Positions 22,568-33,946 of a DNA stretch of 64,000 nt are shown here, one piece after another. The stretch lies in contig JANTQA010000012.1 in the NCBI GenBank assembly GCA_027625915.1, positions 7,834,501 to 7,898,500 on the forward strand. Reading direction: 5' to 3'. Position 1 is the first letter of the stretch. Each line of letters starts with the position of its first letter. Origin of the DNA: Anaeramoeba flamelloides (lineage: Eukaryota; Metamonada; Anaeramoebidae). A program made the translations under genes and the position numbers. The notes beneath the pieces are model-generated. The model was not told the origin of the DNA. It saw nothing but the letters and a program-made list of their open reading frames with translations, and searched no databases.

Positions 22568-23467
22568 ATGTTATCTGGTATAATCAACAAAAAATTCCTT
22601 TCGCTTTCAAAATTTCTCTCTCCAATTCCTGTAGAGTCGATTATTTGTCGTGACATGGGTCTTGATTTCATTCTTTGTACATCTACAAAATTAAAAAACA
22701 AACCAAAATTGGAAAAAAAGGAAAATAATCCCGAAAAGAACAAACAAAAAAAACGAATAGATCCCTTTGAAAACCCTTCAACACAGCCACTTTTTATCAC
22801 CCATTTGAATGATCAATATTCTTTACTTTTCAATCGATACTATTTAATTCCTAAACATGTTTTAGTTGTTACAACGAATTTTACACCACAAAACACAATT
22901 CTAACAAAAAATGATCTTGAGGCATCAATGAAGGTGATCGAAGCACTCCAGGGGCTAGCATATTTTAACCATGGGCCAGAATCTGGAATGAGCCAGCCAC
23001 ATAAGCACATTCAAGTCGTACCATTGCCTCTTACTGAAGAAAAAAGGCCACCTATTGAAGCGCTATTATTTGACACCGAAAGGCAATATGATAAGAACCA
23101 GCCTTTCGAATTGGATTCCGTGCCTTATAAAAATTCTTGCTGTGTCCTTTCACAAGACGTTTGGAACCCCGAATCACTTCTTCAAATTTATCACAAACTA
23201 TTAAGATCCCTCGATCTCTTCAATGTGGACAATAGCAGTAACAACAACAACAACAAGAACAAGAAAATTTGCTCTTATAACTGGGTTTGTACAAAAAATT
23301 ATATGATGGTTGTTCCTCGATCAGTAAGCGAACTTGCAAATGGCATTGGTTCAAACGCAATGGGGTATACGGGTAGTCTTTATGTTCGTTCAAAAGAAGA
23401 AGAACAATATATCAAAGAATTTGGCCCAATGAGGTTGCTAACAGAATTGGGTATCAAAAAAAATTAA
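22568..23467 (+). CDS. ATP adenylyltransferase / Ap4A phosphorylase (APA1/2 type)
   Basis: Single exon, 299 aa. The enzyme phosphorolyses diadenosine tetraphosphate to ATP and ADP, controlling dinucleoside polyphosphate levels in the cytosol. The histidine-triad-like active site is seen near residues 134-150: HGPESGMSQPHKHIQ, corresponding to the family's N-S-x-x-S-x-x-H-x-H-x-Q. Upstream, NRYYLIPKHVLVVT matches the conserved strand before the active site, and the C-terminal YNWVCTKNYMMVVPRS matches the closing strand of the family. A lysine-rich insert (KLEKKENNPEKNK, about 42-63) is lineage-specific. Length is close to yeast APA1 (321 aa). The ATG is the first in frame. Neighbouring sequence is repeats; no operon-like context. 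Confidence 0.9.
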   Translation: MLSGIINKKFLSLSKFLSPIPVESIICRDMGLDFILCTSTKLKNKPKLEKKENNPEKNKQKKRIDPFENPSTQPLFITHLNDQYSLLFNRYYLIPKHVLVVTTNFTPQNTILTKNDLEASMKVIEALQGLAYFNHGPESGMSQPHKHIQVVPLPLTEEKRPPIEALLFDTERQYDKNQPFELDSVPYKNSCCVLSQDVWNPESLLQIYHKLLRSLDLFNVDNSSNNNNNKNKKICSYNWVCTKNYMMVVPRSVSELANGIGSNAMGYTGSLYVRSKEEEQYIKEFGPMRLLTELGIKKN

Positions 23468-23479
23468 AGAATTTTCAAA

Positions 23480-23640
23480 TAAAATACATCTTTCTCACTA
23501 TAGGCCGTTTGAAAAGGGTGTTAAGGAAAAAAATTGTTTAATAAAGGAATGAAAATGGCACTGTTGAGATTTGCAAACTGTTTTTATGAGATCCTTTTGA
23601 AAAACTTTTTTGTCACACTTTTTTAAAATTGCTTTTTATT
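23480..23640 (+). pseudogene. Coding relic related to 31420-31780
   Basis: The translation NENGTVEICKLF and the nearby nucleotide match to 31573-31650 (GAAAATGG; ACTTTTTTGTCACACTTTTT) show that the two places descend from one ancestral sequence. The frame is broken by stops within 15 codons. It lies just 3' of the ATP adenylyltransferase gene. Function not recognised. Confidence 0.4.
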
Positions 23641-23776
23641 GTTTTATATTTAAGACTTTATTCCTTTTCTTTTTCCTTTTCAAGGTCAACCAAAACAAAT
23701 AACCACATTTAAAAAAGCCAAGTAACTGTTTTTGGAAAGAAATTATCATATTTGTATTTATAATTATTGAAAAACA

Positions 23777-24187
23777 GTGAAATAAGGAAAAAAACTTAAA
23801 CACGGTTTTAAATTGTAAACATAAATAGAACCTGAAAATAAAAAGAAAAACCAATTAACAAAAGAATAAATAAATAAAAAAAGACTAAATGAAGGATTCA
23901 ACATAATAACATTTTTTTAAATACTATCTTTTGGTAGGGGTTTTTCTTTGTTTGATCAATTATTAAAAATTTGTTCAAAAAATTTACTATTTTTGCGATC
24001 TTCAAAACCACATGTTCAAAATTTTGATAATCACATAGATTTCAATTGTATTTGTTGGTTTGATTGAAAATAATATAATGGATTATTATTTGGAAGTTAA
24101 TTGGTTTCTTCTTTTAATTGATTTTACTTTTCTTTTTTAGGTTCTGTCAATGTTCCCAATGAAAAAACGTATTTCATTTTTTTTTCA
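23777..24187. mobile_element. Element E, copy 2
   Basis: Left end GTGAAATAAGGAAAAAAACT then ACACGGTTTTAAATTG and AGAACCTGAAAAT; the right end carries the inverse (AGGTTCTG, CCCAATGAAAAAACG). The internal AATACTATCTTTTGG and CAAAACCAC match copy 1 (11856-11950). Diverged, no ORF. Confidence 0.65.
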
Positions 24188-24368
24188 TAATATTTCCGAG
24201 TATTTGTTGAACTAGACAAATATCAAAATATTGAATATAAAAAGTGCCAAAACAAATAAACTGTGAACATAATTAACAATCTAATTCTTTGAAAAATGTA
24301 TTATTGGTAAATAAGAAAAATTGAAAAATGAAAATGAATATTTTTTTGCACTTGTTATTCATATACTG

Positions 24369-25072
24369 CACTACAAGGAAAATTTAAACACCGAAAATTA
24401 AAGTTAGTCAAAACTATAAATTGGATTTCAGTTATTTTTCTTTTATAAATTATTTTTTCAAAGTTATCATAATTTTATGTAATAAAAAAAGGATAGCTAT
24501 TAAACTCATGAAGATCCGAATACCCCCCTTTTCAAAAATACTTATTTTTGAAAAAAACACCTATTTTTGTGGTATTTTTTAAATGAAAAAAGTTGAATTG
24601 AATTAATTTTTGATTGAACAAAAGATTGAAAAAAGAATAAATGTTAAAGTAATTTGCAGAAAACAATCGGGAACGTATATAAAAACTCAAACAGGGAAAA
24701 AAATAAAATGATAAAAAATATTCCAAAAACAGATAAAAAATCAGATTTTCAATTTAATTTAGCAATATCTTTTGATTGAAATATTTTGATTGCTCTTTTA
24801 AAATTGAAAAATATGTTTCTTTTTAGACTATTAAAAAAATACTTGTAAATTATCTCTCTACTAAGTCAATTAAAAAATTCAAAAATTTTACAATTAAAAA
24901 TGAAAAAAATATTACTGAAAAATTTTAATTTTTTTTTCAATTCCTATGAATGTTTATTAAAGTTGTAAACCTTTTTGAAAATTGTTATGTATAATAATGT
25001 TTGTTATATGAGTGTATTTCAAAAATACAAAATTTAGAGATTTTTTTTTGAAAAAATTTTCCTTGTATTGTG
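24369..25072 (-). mobile_element. CACTA-like element C2
   Basis: Reverse-orientation copy of C1 without the B2 insertion: CACTACAAGGAAAATTTAAA at one end and AAATTTTCCTTGTATTGTG at the other. About 700 bp, no ORF. It provides the empty-site reference for B2. Confidence 0.75.
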
Positions 25073-26534
25073 GTAAATTGAATTTTAGTTTTATCATTTA
25101 TAGAGAGTAATTTGATCCTTGTGTATTAAGGGACTAGTAAACTAAAAAAAATCTTCAAGTAAATTCAATAATAAATTCAAAAAAAATTACCACATCTTGA
25201 AATTGAAAAACAAAGTAGAAATCTGATTACTAAAATACCAAACTTACTTTTAATGCTATTTTCAGAAATGAATTATTGTTTTTTCAAAGTTTGATCCATT
25301 TTTCTCATTTTTGAAAAAGTTCCAAATCCAACATATTTCTGAATTATTTAAAAAAAATTATTTTCTTTGAAAGAAGATTGAAATCTTATTATCTATAAAG
25401 GAAGTGTACAAAAAATACACTTTAAAAATAAAACCACGAAGTTTTGAAATAACTCAGTTTAAAAAATCTACATACTTTTCAAAAAAAATACAATAATTAT
25501 TTTAAACTTAAAAAAATATAATTTTTTGATTCAAAGAACAGTTCAAATCATTTTTTTCTCATTGTTGAATAAAAAAATCTGAGAAAAAGAACCAAACAAT
25601 TGAATTAAAAATTATCCCGAAATAATTTTTTAAAACCGGGAAAATTCAACTTATCATCTATAGTAATACTTTTTAATTTGATTATTTATAATCAATAATT
25701 AATAACTCAATCATAATTATTTCAGTAAATCATTAACAACCCAAAGATTAAATGTATCAAATAGACTTTACAATTATTTCCAAATTTTTTAAAGATTTTT
25801 CAAACAAATAAAACAAATTCAAATTAATAATTCTAATAAAAAAAAAAAAAAAAATAGATATTCTCAAATAACTGATTTTAATACAAACAGTTCCTTGTTT
25901 ATACTCTTGGTATTTGAATAGGATATTAAATAAGTCTTTTAAATTTTAAGAAATTCAATAAATATTTGTGAATAAAATAGATGATCAAATTTTTTAGATC
26001 TTTAAGGATACAATATTTAAAATATATTTCATGTATTTTTAAAATAATATTAAAGACACAAGTTTCAAGGTTATTTATTTAACAAAAACTCTCACAAATT
26101 ACTAAAAGTGAGATTTCTTCAAAAATAAATTTTTTTGCAAATTTTTCTTTTTCTAATTTTGATCCAAAAACCTCAAACAAAAAAGGATCTAGATCGTTTT
26201 ACTCGAAATTTCATTGGGGAAATGAAATCTTCTAAAAATGATTATTCATTTCTCTAAAGTTGTCAAATGATGTTGGGTATCGGGTTTAATTGTGTCCTTA
26301 TGTAAATAATTACTCTATTGTCTTTGGTAAAAACAATACAGAAGAGTTACTCGTTCCTTAAGAAAATTCCAGAGATTGTCAAGTCCCCTCATTTAAAAAT
26401 CAAGAAAATAGAAATAAAGTTAAGTCACAAAGTTATACTCTTCTGGTCATGAAATACCCATAATAAAAAATTTAACAAACACTTTTAATTTTCATTTTTT
26501 TCTTATTTTGACCAAAATTAAAATAACCAGTGAA
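25073..26534. other. Gene-free stretch with dispersed repeat L
   Basis: Bases 25140-25500 are the second direct copy of the repeat at 13780-14110. The rest, to 26534, is AT-rich with no recognised gene. The last 200 bp (26200-26400) are less AT-rich and probably include the promoter of the acetyltransferase gene. Confidence 0.5.
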
Positions 26535-27017
26535 ATGGATCTAAAACTGAAGTGGATTGATGAAGAGGATGAATTATTTCAGCAAGTACTTGAATTAAGA
26601 TGGAAGATTCTTCGGGAACCACTTGGCATGAAACGAGGAACTGAACACAACGATTTAGATAACAAGCCTTACACTTTCCATATTGTTGCAATTGTTGGTG
26701 AAAAAGTTGTAGGAACTTGTTCTCTCTTTTACCAAGAAGGATCTGAGGATATTAAATTATTTCAAATGGGCGTTTATGATGAATGGCAAGGGAAAGGTGT
26801 TGGCAAAAAAATTGTTCTCCAAATACTTGATGCACTAAAGAATGAACAGAGAATTAAAACAACAAACAAACTTCTTGAAAAAAGGCTAAGCAAATTGAAA
26901 TGCCATGCAAGGGCTTATGCATCTGCTTTTTATGAAAAATTAGGGTTCCGTAAAGTTGGAGAAATGTTTGTTGAAGTTTCCATCGAACATTACAACATGG
27001 AAATTGAATTGAATTGA
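26535..27017 (+). CDS. GNAT-family N-acetyltransferase (ElaA/YjcF-like)
   Basis: Single exon, 160 aa from the ATG at 26535; the frame is open slightly upstream but lacks an ATG there. GNAT enzymes transfer the acetyl group of acetyl-CoA to an amine. Motif A, the acetyl-CoA pyrophosphate loop, is seen as FQMGVYDEWQGKGVGKKIV with Q-x-x-G-x-G/A near residues 84-92. Motif B is CHARAYASAFYEKLGFRKVG, followed by the short VEVSIEHYNMEI strand, a pattern shared with bacterial ElaA and YjcF. The substrate is unknown. The last codons fall in a GAATT pentanucleotide repeat that supplies the stop codon. Flanks are non-coding. Confidence 0.85.
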   Translation: MDLKLKWIDEEDELFQQVLELRWKILREPLGMKRGTEHNDLDNKPYTFHIVAIVGEKVVGTCSLFYQEGSEDIKLFQMGVYDEWQGKGVGKKIVLQILDALKNEQRIKTTNKLLEKRLSKLKCHARAYASAFYEKLGFRKVGEMFVEVSIEHYNMEIELN

Positions 27018-27030
27018 ATTGAATTGAATT
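27003..27030 (+). repeat. (GAATT)n pentanucleotide repeat across the stop codon
   Basis: Five to six tandem GAATT units overlap the last codons and stop of the acetyltransferase gene and continue into its 3' flank. Confidence 0.85.
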
Positions 27031-28282
27031 AAAAAAATCCAAAGATCAATTCATTCTTGACTTCAATAAGTATATTTGAAAACTTAATTTTGGTTTCCTT
27101 TCTTTTCTTCTTAAATGAACAGTTTAATTGAATAATAAATCTTTTTGATTTTAAGGTGGTACTTCCGTCACAACAGATTTTAAGATTCAAGTGTTTTGTT
27201 ATTTTTGAAAATTGTATTGGTGCTCTTAGGTTCAAATTACTCAAAAAATTGGAAAAAAATGGAAAAAATTTAAACTTTTCTTTTACTAATATTTACAATT
27301 AAAATTTAAGAAACAAAATAAAATAATGAAAAAGTAAAATTGTGAAAATTTTTATTTCATATTTATTTCAAAAGAATTTTTTTGTGTGGAATAATTAAAT
27401 GATTGAATTAGCCAAGAGAAATTATATTTAGTGTTTTTTTTTTTTTTTATTTTTAGACAAGTAAACTTTCCATTTTTTCGATTAGAAAAAATTAGATAAA
27501 AAGGATTGTTTAACTTTAAAAGAGAAAAGGGAGAAAAAAGAAAGTGGACATGATTTTTTCATTTGATTAAAAATCAAAGTTTTCAAGTCATTAATCCATT
27601 GAAATAATGCCAGTTTTACCAGAATGTTAAATAACTTTTAATGATAAATTGACCTTTTATACTCTGGAAATTACTTTTTGATAAAGATATAAACTTAAAT
27701 TCAAAGTTTTCCATAGATTTAAAAGGGACCAAACAATTACAATAATACAATTTCATTCAAATTGGAAATAATTTTGATTGTTTTTTAATATGAAAATCAT
27801 TTTTTCATCTTTTTAGACTTTTGTTTTCCTTCCATTGTTTTGAATTAATGTAACCTTTTTTGTTAGATTAAATTTTTTTCAAAGATTGATATTAGGTTAA
27901 AGTGGAGTTTTTAAAAATAGCGGAAGTCAAATAAAATTAGTTGAAGATATCTTAGATTTTGATTGATCAATATTTCTATTAAAATTTTATACAAATTTAC
28001 TAATTGATTTTTTTGTTTTACTCTCTCCAAAATTTTTAACATACTCATGATTTTTTAATATTGAGAATTTCTTTTTATTTGTTTTTGTGTAGAAATTTAT
28101 AAAAAAGTGTAAACATTTCAATTAGTAAATGGATCTAATTTGATATTTCTTCTAGAATTGATTAAATAAGAGTTTTTTTTAACAAATTGAATTTTTGTTT
28201 GTCAAAAATTTTGAATTGGAACTCAAGTTTAAATCCTGACAAAAATTGATTCATTATGGAAAATATAACTTTTTACAGAAAT

Positions 28283-28321
<39 letters not shown>

Positions 28322-28949
28322 TTATCAACTATTTCATTACTAACAAATATCTTGATTAGTAAAGAACAATAATAAAAAAGTTAAAATAATAAAGGGAAAT
28401 TTAAAAAAATTTTTCAAAGTTTCTTCTTTTTTCTAAGTAAATTGGGGTTTTCAGTTAATAAAACCAGGATTAAAAGAATGTATGATTATAGGAAACATAA
28501 GAATCACTAAACTAATGAAGTATGGTCTTTCTTTTTAAAAATTATCAACAATAAAAATAAAAAGGTTTTCTTGGACTTATGTATATTAAGATCTCATTAC
28601 CCATAAAATCATTTCATTTAACAGAATAAAATTTTTATTCAATTTAAAAAAAAATTATTATGGTCAATTATTTTCTGAATCATCAATTCAAATATCATTT
28701 TTTATTACCAATTATTATTTGAAAAAAAAAAAAATAAATAAATAGAAATTCCATCATTACGATAAAAATACTAATTTTCTAAAATGCGGACATTTAGGCC
28801 ATGGTCTGAATTATAAAAAATCATCATATTTATGTTTGAATAATCAACAGTTTTACATTTTTTTTTAATTTTTGTTGTTTAATGAAAATTTAGATAATTC
28901 TTTATTTTTCTATCGGGTTTTTACTCTACCTTTTTCAGGGGAGGTGTCA
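27031..28949. other. Gene-free stretch
   Basis: No recognised gene. A minus-strand open frame at 27029-27244 lacks an ATG and has no known motif. A (TA)n microsatellite lies at about 28288-28317. The rest is poly-A/T-rich without visible inverted repeats. Confidence 0.55.
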
Positions 28950-29400
28950 TCAAGTTCCATTGAGTGTCATTGAGTGTCTAGGTTTCTTGGGTTTTTTCTA
29001 TTTTATTTGTTAAGTGTTCTAGGTTTTTTTAAGGTTTTCTATTTTATTTGTGAAGTGTTCTAGGTTTTTTTTACTTTTTGAAATAAACAGAAAATTTTTA
29101 TAAAATATTCTGTTTATTTCAAAAAGTAAAAAAAACCTAACGAAAATCTATTGATTTTCAAAATAAATAGAAAATTAAAAAAAAAACTAAGGAAAATCTA
29201 TTGATTTTCTAAATAAATAGAAAACTCAAGAAATCTTAACCGTACTTTTTTTTAATTTGAGAAATAAAAAGATAATTTCAAAAAAATTATTTTAATTTCT
29301 CAAACTAAAAAAAAGCTAACAACGGTTTTCCAGAATTCGAAATAATTTAGTAAAATCATGGATTTTACTCAATACTTTCAAATCCTGGAAAACCTAATGA
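28950..29400. repeat. Cluster of short hairpins (family G), copy 1
   Basis: Starts with tandem units (GAGTGTCATTGAGTGTCTAGG; GTTCTAGGTTTTTT twice) and continues as back-to-back hairpins of about 80 bp, the clearest being TTTTTTACTTTTTGAAATAAACAG and its inverse at 29065-29138. A second hairpin lies at 29246-29315 and a third around TTCCAGAATTCGAAAT. The same modules recur at 35870-36010, 36310-36800 and at the window end. Confidence 0.65.
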
Positions 29401-29689
29401 TAGTGGATAATTTTTCATTCGATCATGTAAATGATATAATATTTTTGTACTTTAATATTTTAATTATTTTTCTTCTTCTCCATTTTATTTAGTTAATTTT
29501 CTTTAATTACTCCTTTCTCTCAATAAATAACTATATTTCTTTAGTATTTTCATTTTTTTGTATCGCATTCATAATTCATTAATTTTGATTGTTGTTGAAT
29601 CAATAGATTTAGAAAAAGTTTTGAATTTAAAAAAATAACTAAAACCAAAAAATTCACAAATATAATAATATGTCAATTTTCAAAAATGG

Positions 29690-31322
29690 TATATACATTG
29701 CAAAAAAAATTCAGAACATTAAAAAAAATTGGGTCAAATCAAAAAATTGTTTTCGTTTTTTAAATAGTAAATATTGGCTAAATGATTTTTTATCAAGGTA
29801 AAATTTGATTCAGAAATCTTATATCCAAGAAAAACCAAATTCAATATCAAATATATCAAGTGATGTAGATCTGAAAAATATTGCAACGTTTTTTATATTT
29901 TTTTAATAATTTTTCGATAGAAAAATAATTATTATAATTTTCAAAATCATTATTATTTCGTTGCATTTTGAACCCTGTGTAATTGCATGTAACGCTAAAT
30001 ATACAAAAATTGAATTTTAATTGCACATTTTACTAAAAAATGACAAAAACTATTTAGTGAGAAAGATCCAAATCTATTAATCCAACAGACAGTTATCTGT
30101 TTGATAACGTGTATTTATCAAGATTAATCTTAAAAATCATTTTAAACAAAAATTGAATCAACTAATCTTCCAAAAAAGATATTTTTTCAAAAGAGTTTTA
30201 TTTTCAAATATTTTAAAATCAAAACTTCAAAATAACATAATGTTAAGATTTTAGAAACCATTTAAATTCGAAAAATACCTATAGAAAAAACGTTAATGTA
30301 AAACAATTATTCATTTTTGGTCTTCCCAAACAATCACTAACTTGATCTATGAATGTAATCTAATAAAAAAAAATTAACTTTTTTAGTAAAGTGGGCAATT
30401 AAAATTCAATTTTTATATATTTAGCGTTACATGCAATTACAAAGGGTTCAAAATGCAACGAAATAATAATGATTTTGAAAATTATAATTATTATTTTTCT
30501 ATCGAAAAATTATTAAAAAAATATAAAAAACGTTGCAATATTTTTCAGATCTACATCACTTGATATATTTGTTATTTTCTTCAAGTGAATTTTTGGGAAA
30601 AAATATGAAAAATGTTGCTATATTTTTCAGATCAACATCACTGAATATATGCGATAATTATTCCTAAAGTGTCTTACATTGGAACAAGCATTGGTTTTTG
30701 AGGAAGAAAAAAAATAGCAACATTTGTCAAAAATTTTAAGAGATAAATTTGAAATGAAAATATAGCAACGATCATTTAGAAATGGTTAATTGGAACCATT
30801 TTGAGGAACTTAATTTGGAATGAAAAAACTTGAAAATTCTTCTATCCCAAAATATCAGATCGAATAATAAATAAAAAATTGATAGCATTTTTAAACCCTT
30901 TATTTTGACATGTAGAAACAACCATGTAATTTTTAAAACTTGAAATAATTATACTTTTTTGGATAACGATCACAAACACTAAAAAATAAAAAAAAGAAAT
31001 GAAAAGTTTTTTTTTAAATTTCTTTTTCTTTTTTCTAATTTCTATCAAATAATAACAATAGTTATTGATATTTTTTTTTTCAAAAGATCAGCATACATTT
31101 TTTTCGAAGTGATAAACTGCCCCTCAAAAAAATATATGTGATATTTTGAAAAAAAAAAATCAATAACTGCTGATATTGAATTTGGTTTTTCTTGGATATA
31201 AGATTTCTGAATCAAATTTTACCTTGATCAAAAATCATTTTGCCAATATTTACTATTTAAAAAACGAAAATAATTTTTTGACTAAATTTTTTTTAATGTT
31301 CCTAATTTTTTTCACAATGATA
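29690..31322. mobile_element. Nested foldback element P (1.6 kb)
   Basis: Outer arms 29690-29850 and 31168-31322 are inverted copies (TTTTTAAATAGTAAATATTGG; AAATCTTATATCCAAGAAAA). Inner arms 29852-30037 and 30380-30572 are nearly perfect inverted copies (GATGTAGATCTGAAAAATAT; TAACGCTAAATATA). A third partial copy of the inner end (TTTTTCAGATCAACATCACT) lies at 30627-30646. No ORF. The spacer at 30573-31167 holds no recognised gene. Confidence 0.7.
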
Positions 31323-31329
31323 TGACTAA

Positions 31330-31790
31330 ATTTTGAAACAAAAGTATTTAATATTATTGAACCATTTACATTAATTCAAGATCCAACCTCAAAAGCCAAT
31401 TTGAATCTGAACCAAGTTTATTTGTGTGTAATTTACTATTTTCAAAGACCAAAAAGTCCAAAAAAAACTATGAGTTTAATTTTAGAAATGGGTTAAAGAG
31501 TGTAAACCTGGGTAATTTACTCATCGGTAGTTTCAAAAAAAATGAGATTCAAAAAGTTTTTAAGAAGGAACTGAAAATGGGCCTATTGAAGTCTGTCAAT
31601 CAATTGTTAATAACAATAGCTGTGCAAACTTTTTTGTCACACTTTTTAAAAATATTTTCGCACCAATTGGAAACCATTGTTTGGAATTTTCAAGGTATCT
31701 CAAATCTAATGAATTGCAAGAAAAAGAAGAATTTGTGGAGACACCGAATTACCGTTTTAGTGTTTTGTTTCTAAAAAGTTTTTAATAAAA
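31330..31790 (+). pseudogene. Broken protein-coding relic, family uncertain
   Basis: Protein-like sequence is spread over three frames: FTLIQDPTSKANLNLNQV, then GNLLIGSFKKNEIQKVFKK, then ENGPIEVCQSIVNNNSC and FAPIGNHCLEFSRYLKSNE with a final YRFSVLFLKSF. Composition and codon use are coding-like, but the frames are joined by no plausible splice sites, so it reads as a decayed host gene fragment. The order (hydrophobic helix, P-x-x-I, then VLFLKSF) faintly recalls the end of RasGAP domains; this is a guess. A related relic is at 23480-23640. Confidence 0.4.
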
Positions 31791-32090
31791 AAGAAATCAA
31801 GAATAAAAGGATTGTCAAAAGTTCTGTGAATTGTATACTTTTGTTTGATCGATTTGCACCCCAAAAAATGTACTGAATAAATAATTATAAAAAAAAAAAA
31901 AAAGAAAAAACGAAGTTTTAAAACTAAAAACTTTTATTTTGAAAAAAAGCTTGTTTTATTATAAACTCGATCTAATTCCCACTTTTGTTTTGTTCTTTTT
32001 TTTTTTTTTGTTTTTTTTTGTTTTATTTCTTTGTGCGGCATTGAATTTTTCAAAGGGATCAAATCCACAGTTTATTACACCAAAAACTTT

Positions 32091-32303
32091 TTATTTTTTC
32101 TTTTTTTTTTTTTTTTTCTTGATTTCTCCTTTTTGTTTTTTTTCTTCGTAAGCCTTTTGTTTTTGTCTCATAATTTCGAGGTCTCTCATTTTTTTTTGTT
32201 GAAGAGACATTCCCGATTTTTTGGATTTGTTTGTACTTTTTTGTTTTTTTTTTTTTTTTTCGTTTCTTTTACGTGCAAGTTCTCTTGTGTTGCCTCTTGT
32301 CAT
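32091..32303 (-). CDS. SERF: SERF/4F5-family small basic protein
   Basis: Single exon, 70 aa from the ATG at 32303; the frame is open two codons upstream but without an ATG. The N-terminus MTRGNTRELARKRN matches the family signature MTRGNQRELARxKN, and later RDLEIMRQKQKAYEEKKQ matches RDSEIMQQKQKxANEKK. SERF proteins are small, disordered, highly charged and bind nucleic acids and amyloid-forming proteins. The tail is poly-Lys from a poly-A/T tract, so its exact end is less certain than the head. On the opposite strand the same DNA gives only Phe-rich frames. Confidence 0.85.
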   Translation of the reverse strand: MTRGNTRELARKRNEKKKKKQKSTNKSKKSGMSLQQKKMRDLEIMRQKQKAYEEKKQKGEIKKKKKKKKK

Positions 32304-32579
32304 TTGCAAAAAATAATAAAAAATGAATTAACAAAAATTCTCATTTAAACAAAGCTTAGTAACTCAAAAAGTACAATTTTTTGTTCAAGTTGTTCAGTTT
32401 TTGGAGTTTTACAATTGTGGAATTGATTTTTTAAGGAGACAAATCCCAAACATATTCTCAATGTACAATCCAAAAAAATGCCTTCAGATGGGTTAAAGTT
32501 AGAACGTATTCTTTCTAAAGATTAAAAGTATTTATTTTTGCTTAAATAAATAACCTATTCTGTAATAGAATAAACTGTT

Positions 32580-33049
32580 GTTTAAAGAAAGCTTGCAGAA
32601 AAGTTTGTTTTGTGCTTAAAAATTAAAAGCATGTTTTTTTTTGTTATAGAAGGTCTACACATTAACCGATCAGATAAACCAAAAATAAGCACTAAGTAAA
32701 TATGGTTCCGATTTCTTAAAATTCTAGTCTTTAAAAAGAAATCCTAAAAATTAAGGATCAAATTGGAAAATTTATCTCAAAAAATAGAGTAAATTTTTCA
32801 AGAAATAATGTCCAAAAAACTAAAAAAATCAAAAAAATTGGGAATATTACCAAAAATTTTCAACAAATTACATTCATAATTTAAATTTTACAGAAAATTT
32901 CAAGGAATTAAGATTCAAAATTGATTATGACTAAGGTATACTATTGGAGAGTAAATTATATTTTGTATTGGAACAAGAAGAAAAAAAGTACGAGTTATAT
33001 TTAAGCTACAGACCTTTTATTTTCTGGACATAGTTATTTTTGACGACTG
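32580..33049. mobile_element. Element F, copy 1
   Basis: Right end, inverted, is CAGTCGTCAAAAATAAC, with TA outside (33050-33051). The internal block TTATAGAAGGTCTACACATT, the AAGGATCAAATTGGAAAATTTATCTC block and the GGAACAAGAAGAAAAAAAG block match the copies at 51854, 54296 and 63105. The left end is decayed, so the start is approximate. No ORF. Confidence 0.6.
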
Positions 33050-33946
33050 TAGCGTTGTTAAAAAATACGAGGAGTAATTGGTGTGCTATTTCAGTTTTTG
33101 TGAGATCCAATTTTTGAAATTTCTTCAAAAATTTGTAACAAAGCAATCCAACACAACAAGAATAGAACAATCATAACAAATACTTTCAAGACTTCTTCGA
33201 AATTTCAGACTGGCTTACTGTAAATTTTCAGTTTCTGATATTCTTTCATATTTTTTCAAATTTCAAATACTCAATACAAACTTTTATAATCCCAAAATAG
33301 GGTAAAAAAAATTTAAATTAACAGACGATAACATTTTGAATTTTATTGAAATTTTTGAAAGTTATCAAAAAAGAAAAATATTTGTATGTTTCAAAAACCA
33401 GAAACTCTTTTTATGGAAACCAAAAAGTGGAAAATTGTTTAAATTACTTTTTTTTAAAAGTTTGAATTGTAAAAACTTCTAAATTGAGAGATGTTGAATT
33501 CTGATCTTGTAATTTCTTTCAAAATTTAGAACAATTTGAAAAAAAACAAAAGTGTTTTCCATTAGAAAAACGTGACTACAATTTTTGTACTATTCTTGTT
33601 GTGAAAAATCAAAATACTGTTAATTGTAAAATAAAAAGATCAAAATTTTCATTTAGCTTTCCATAAAATCACATACCAAGAATGAAAGTAAATTATCTAA
33701 GACCCCAATTCTCAAAGGTAAATTATTAATTTAAGCTAGTTTTAAGAATTAAAAATTTGAAATGGTTATATGATTTTATAAATTACAATTTTGGAAAGTT
33801 GAATGAAAATTTTGTTCCATTTATTTTGCAACAAATAGTAATGATCATTTTTTGGTTCAAGTTTTTCTGAATTTATTTTTATTTTTCTACGATTCGATCC
33901 AAAGCAAAATTTGTTTCACACCCGAATAAACAAAAACTATTTCTAA
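33050..33946. other. Gene-free stretch upstream of the ankyrin gene
   Basis: No recognised gene or element. An imperfect inverted pair around GAAAATTTTGATC (33636) and GAATGAAAATTTTG (33801) may be a small decayed hairpin. The last 80 bp are likely promoter and 5' leader. Confidence 0.5.

Noticed and set aside
27029-27244. Minus-strand frame of 71 codons
   Set aside because: No ATG, no recognisable motif, and it overlaps the pentanucleotide repeat at the acetyltransferase stop.
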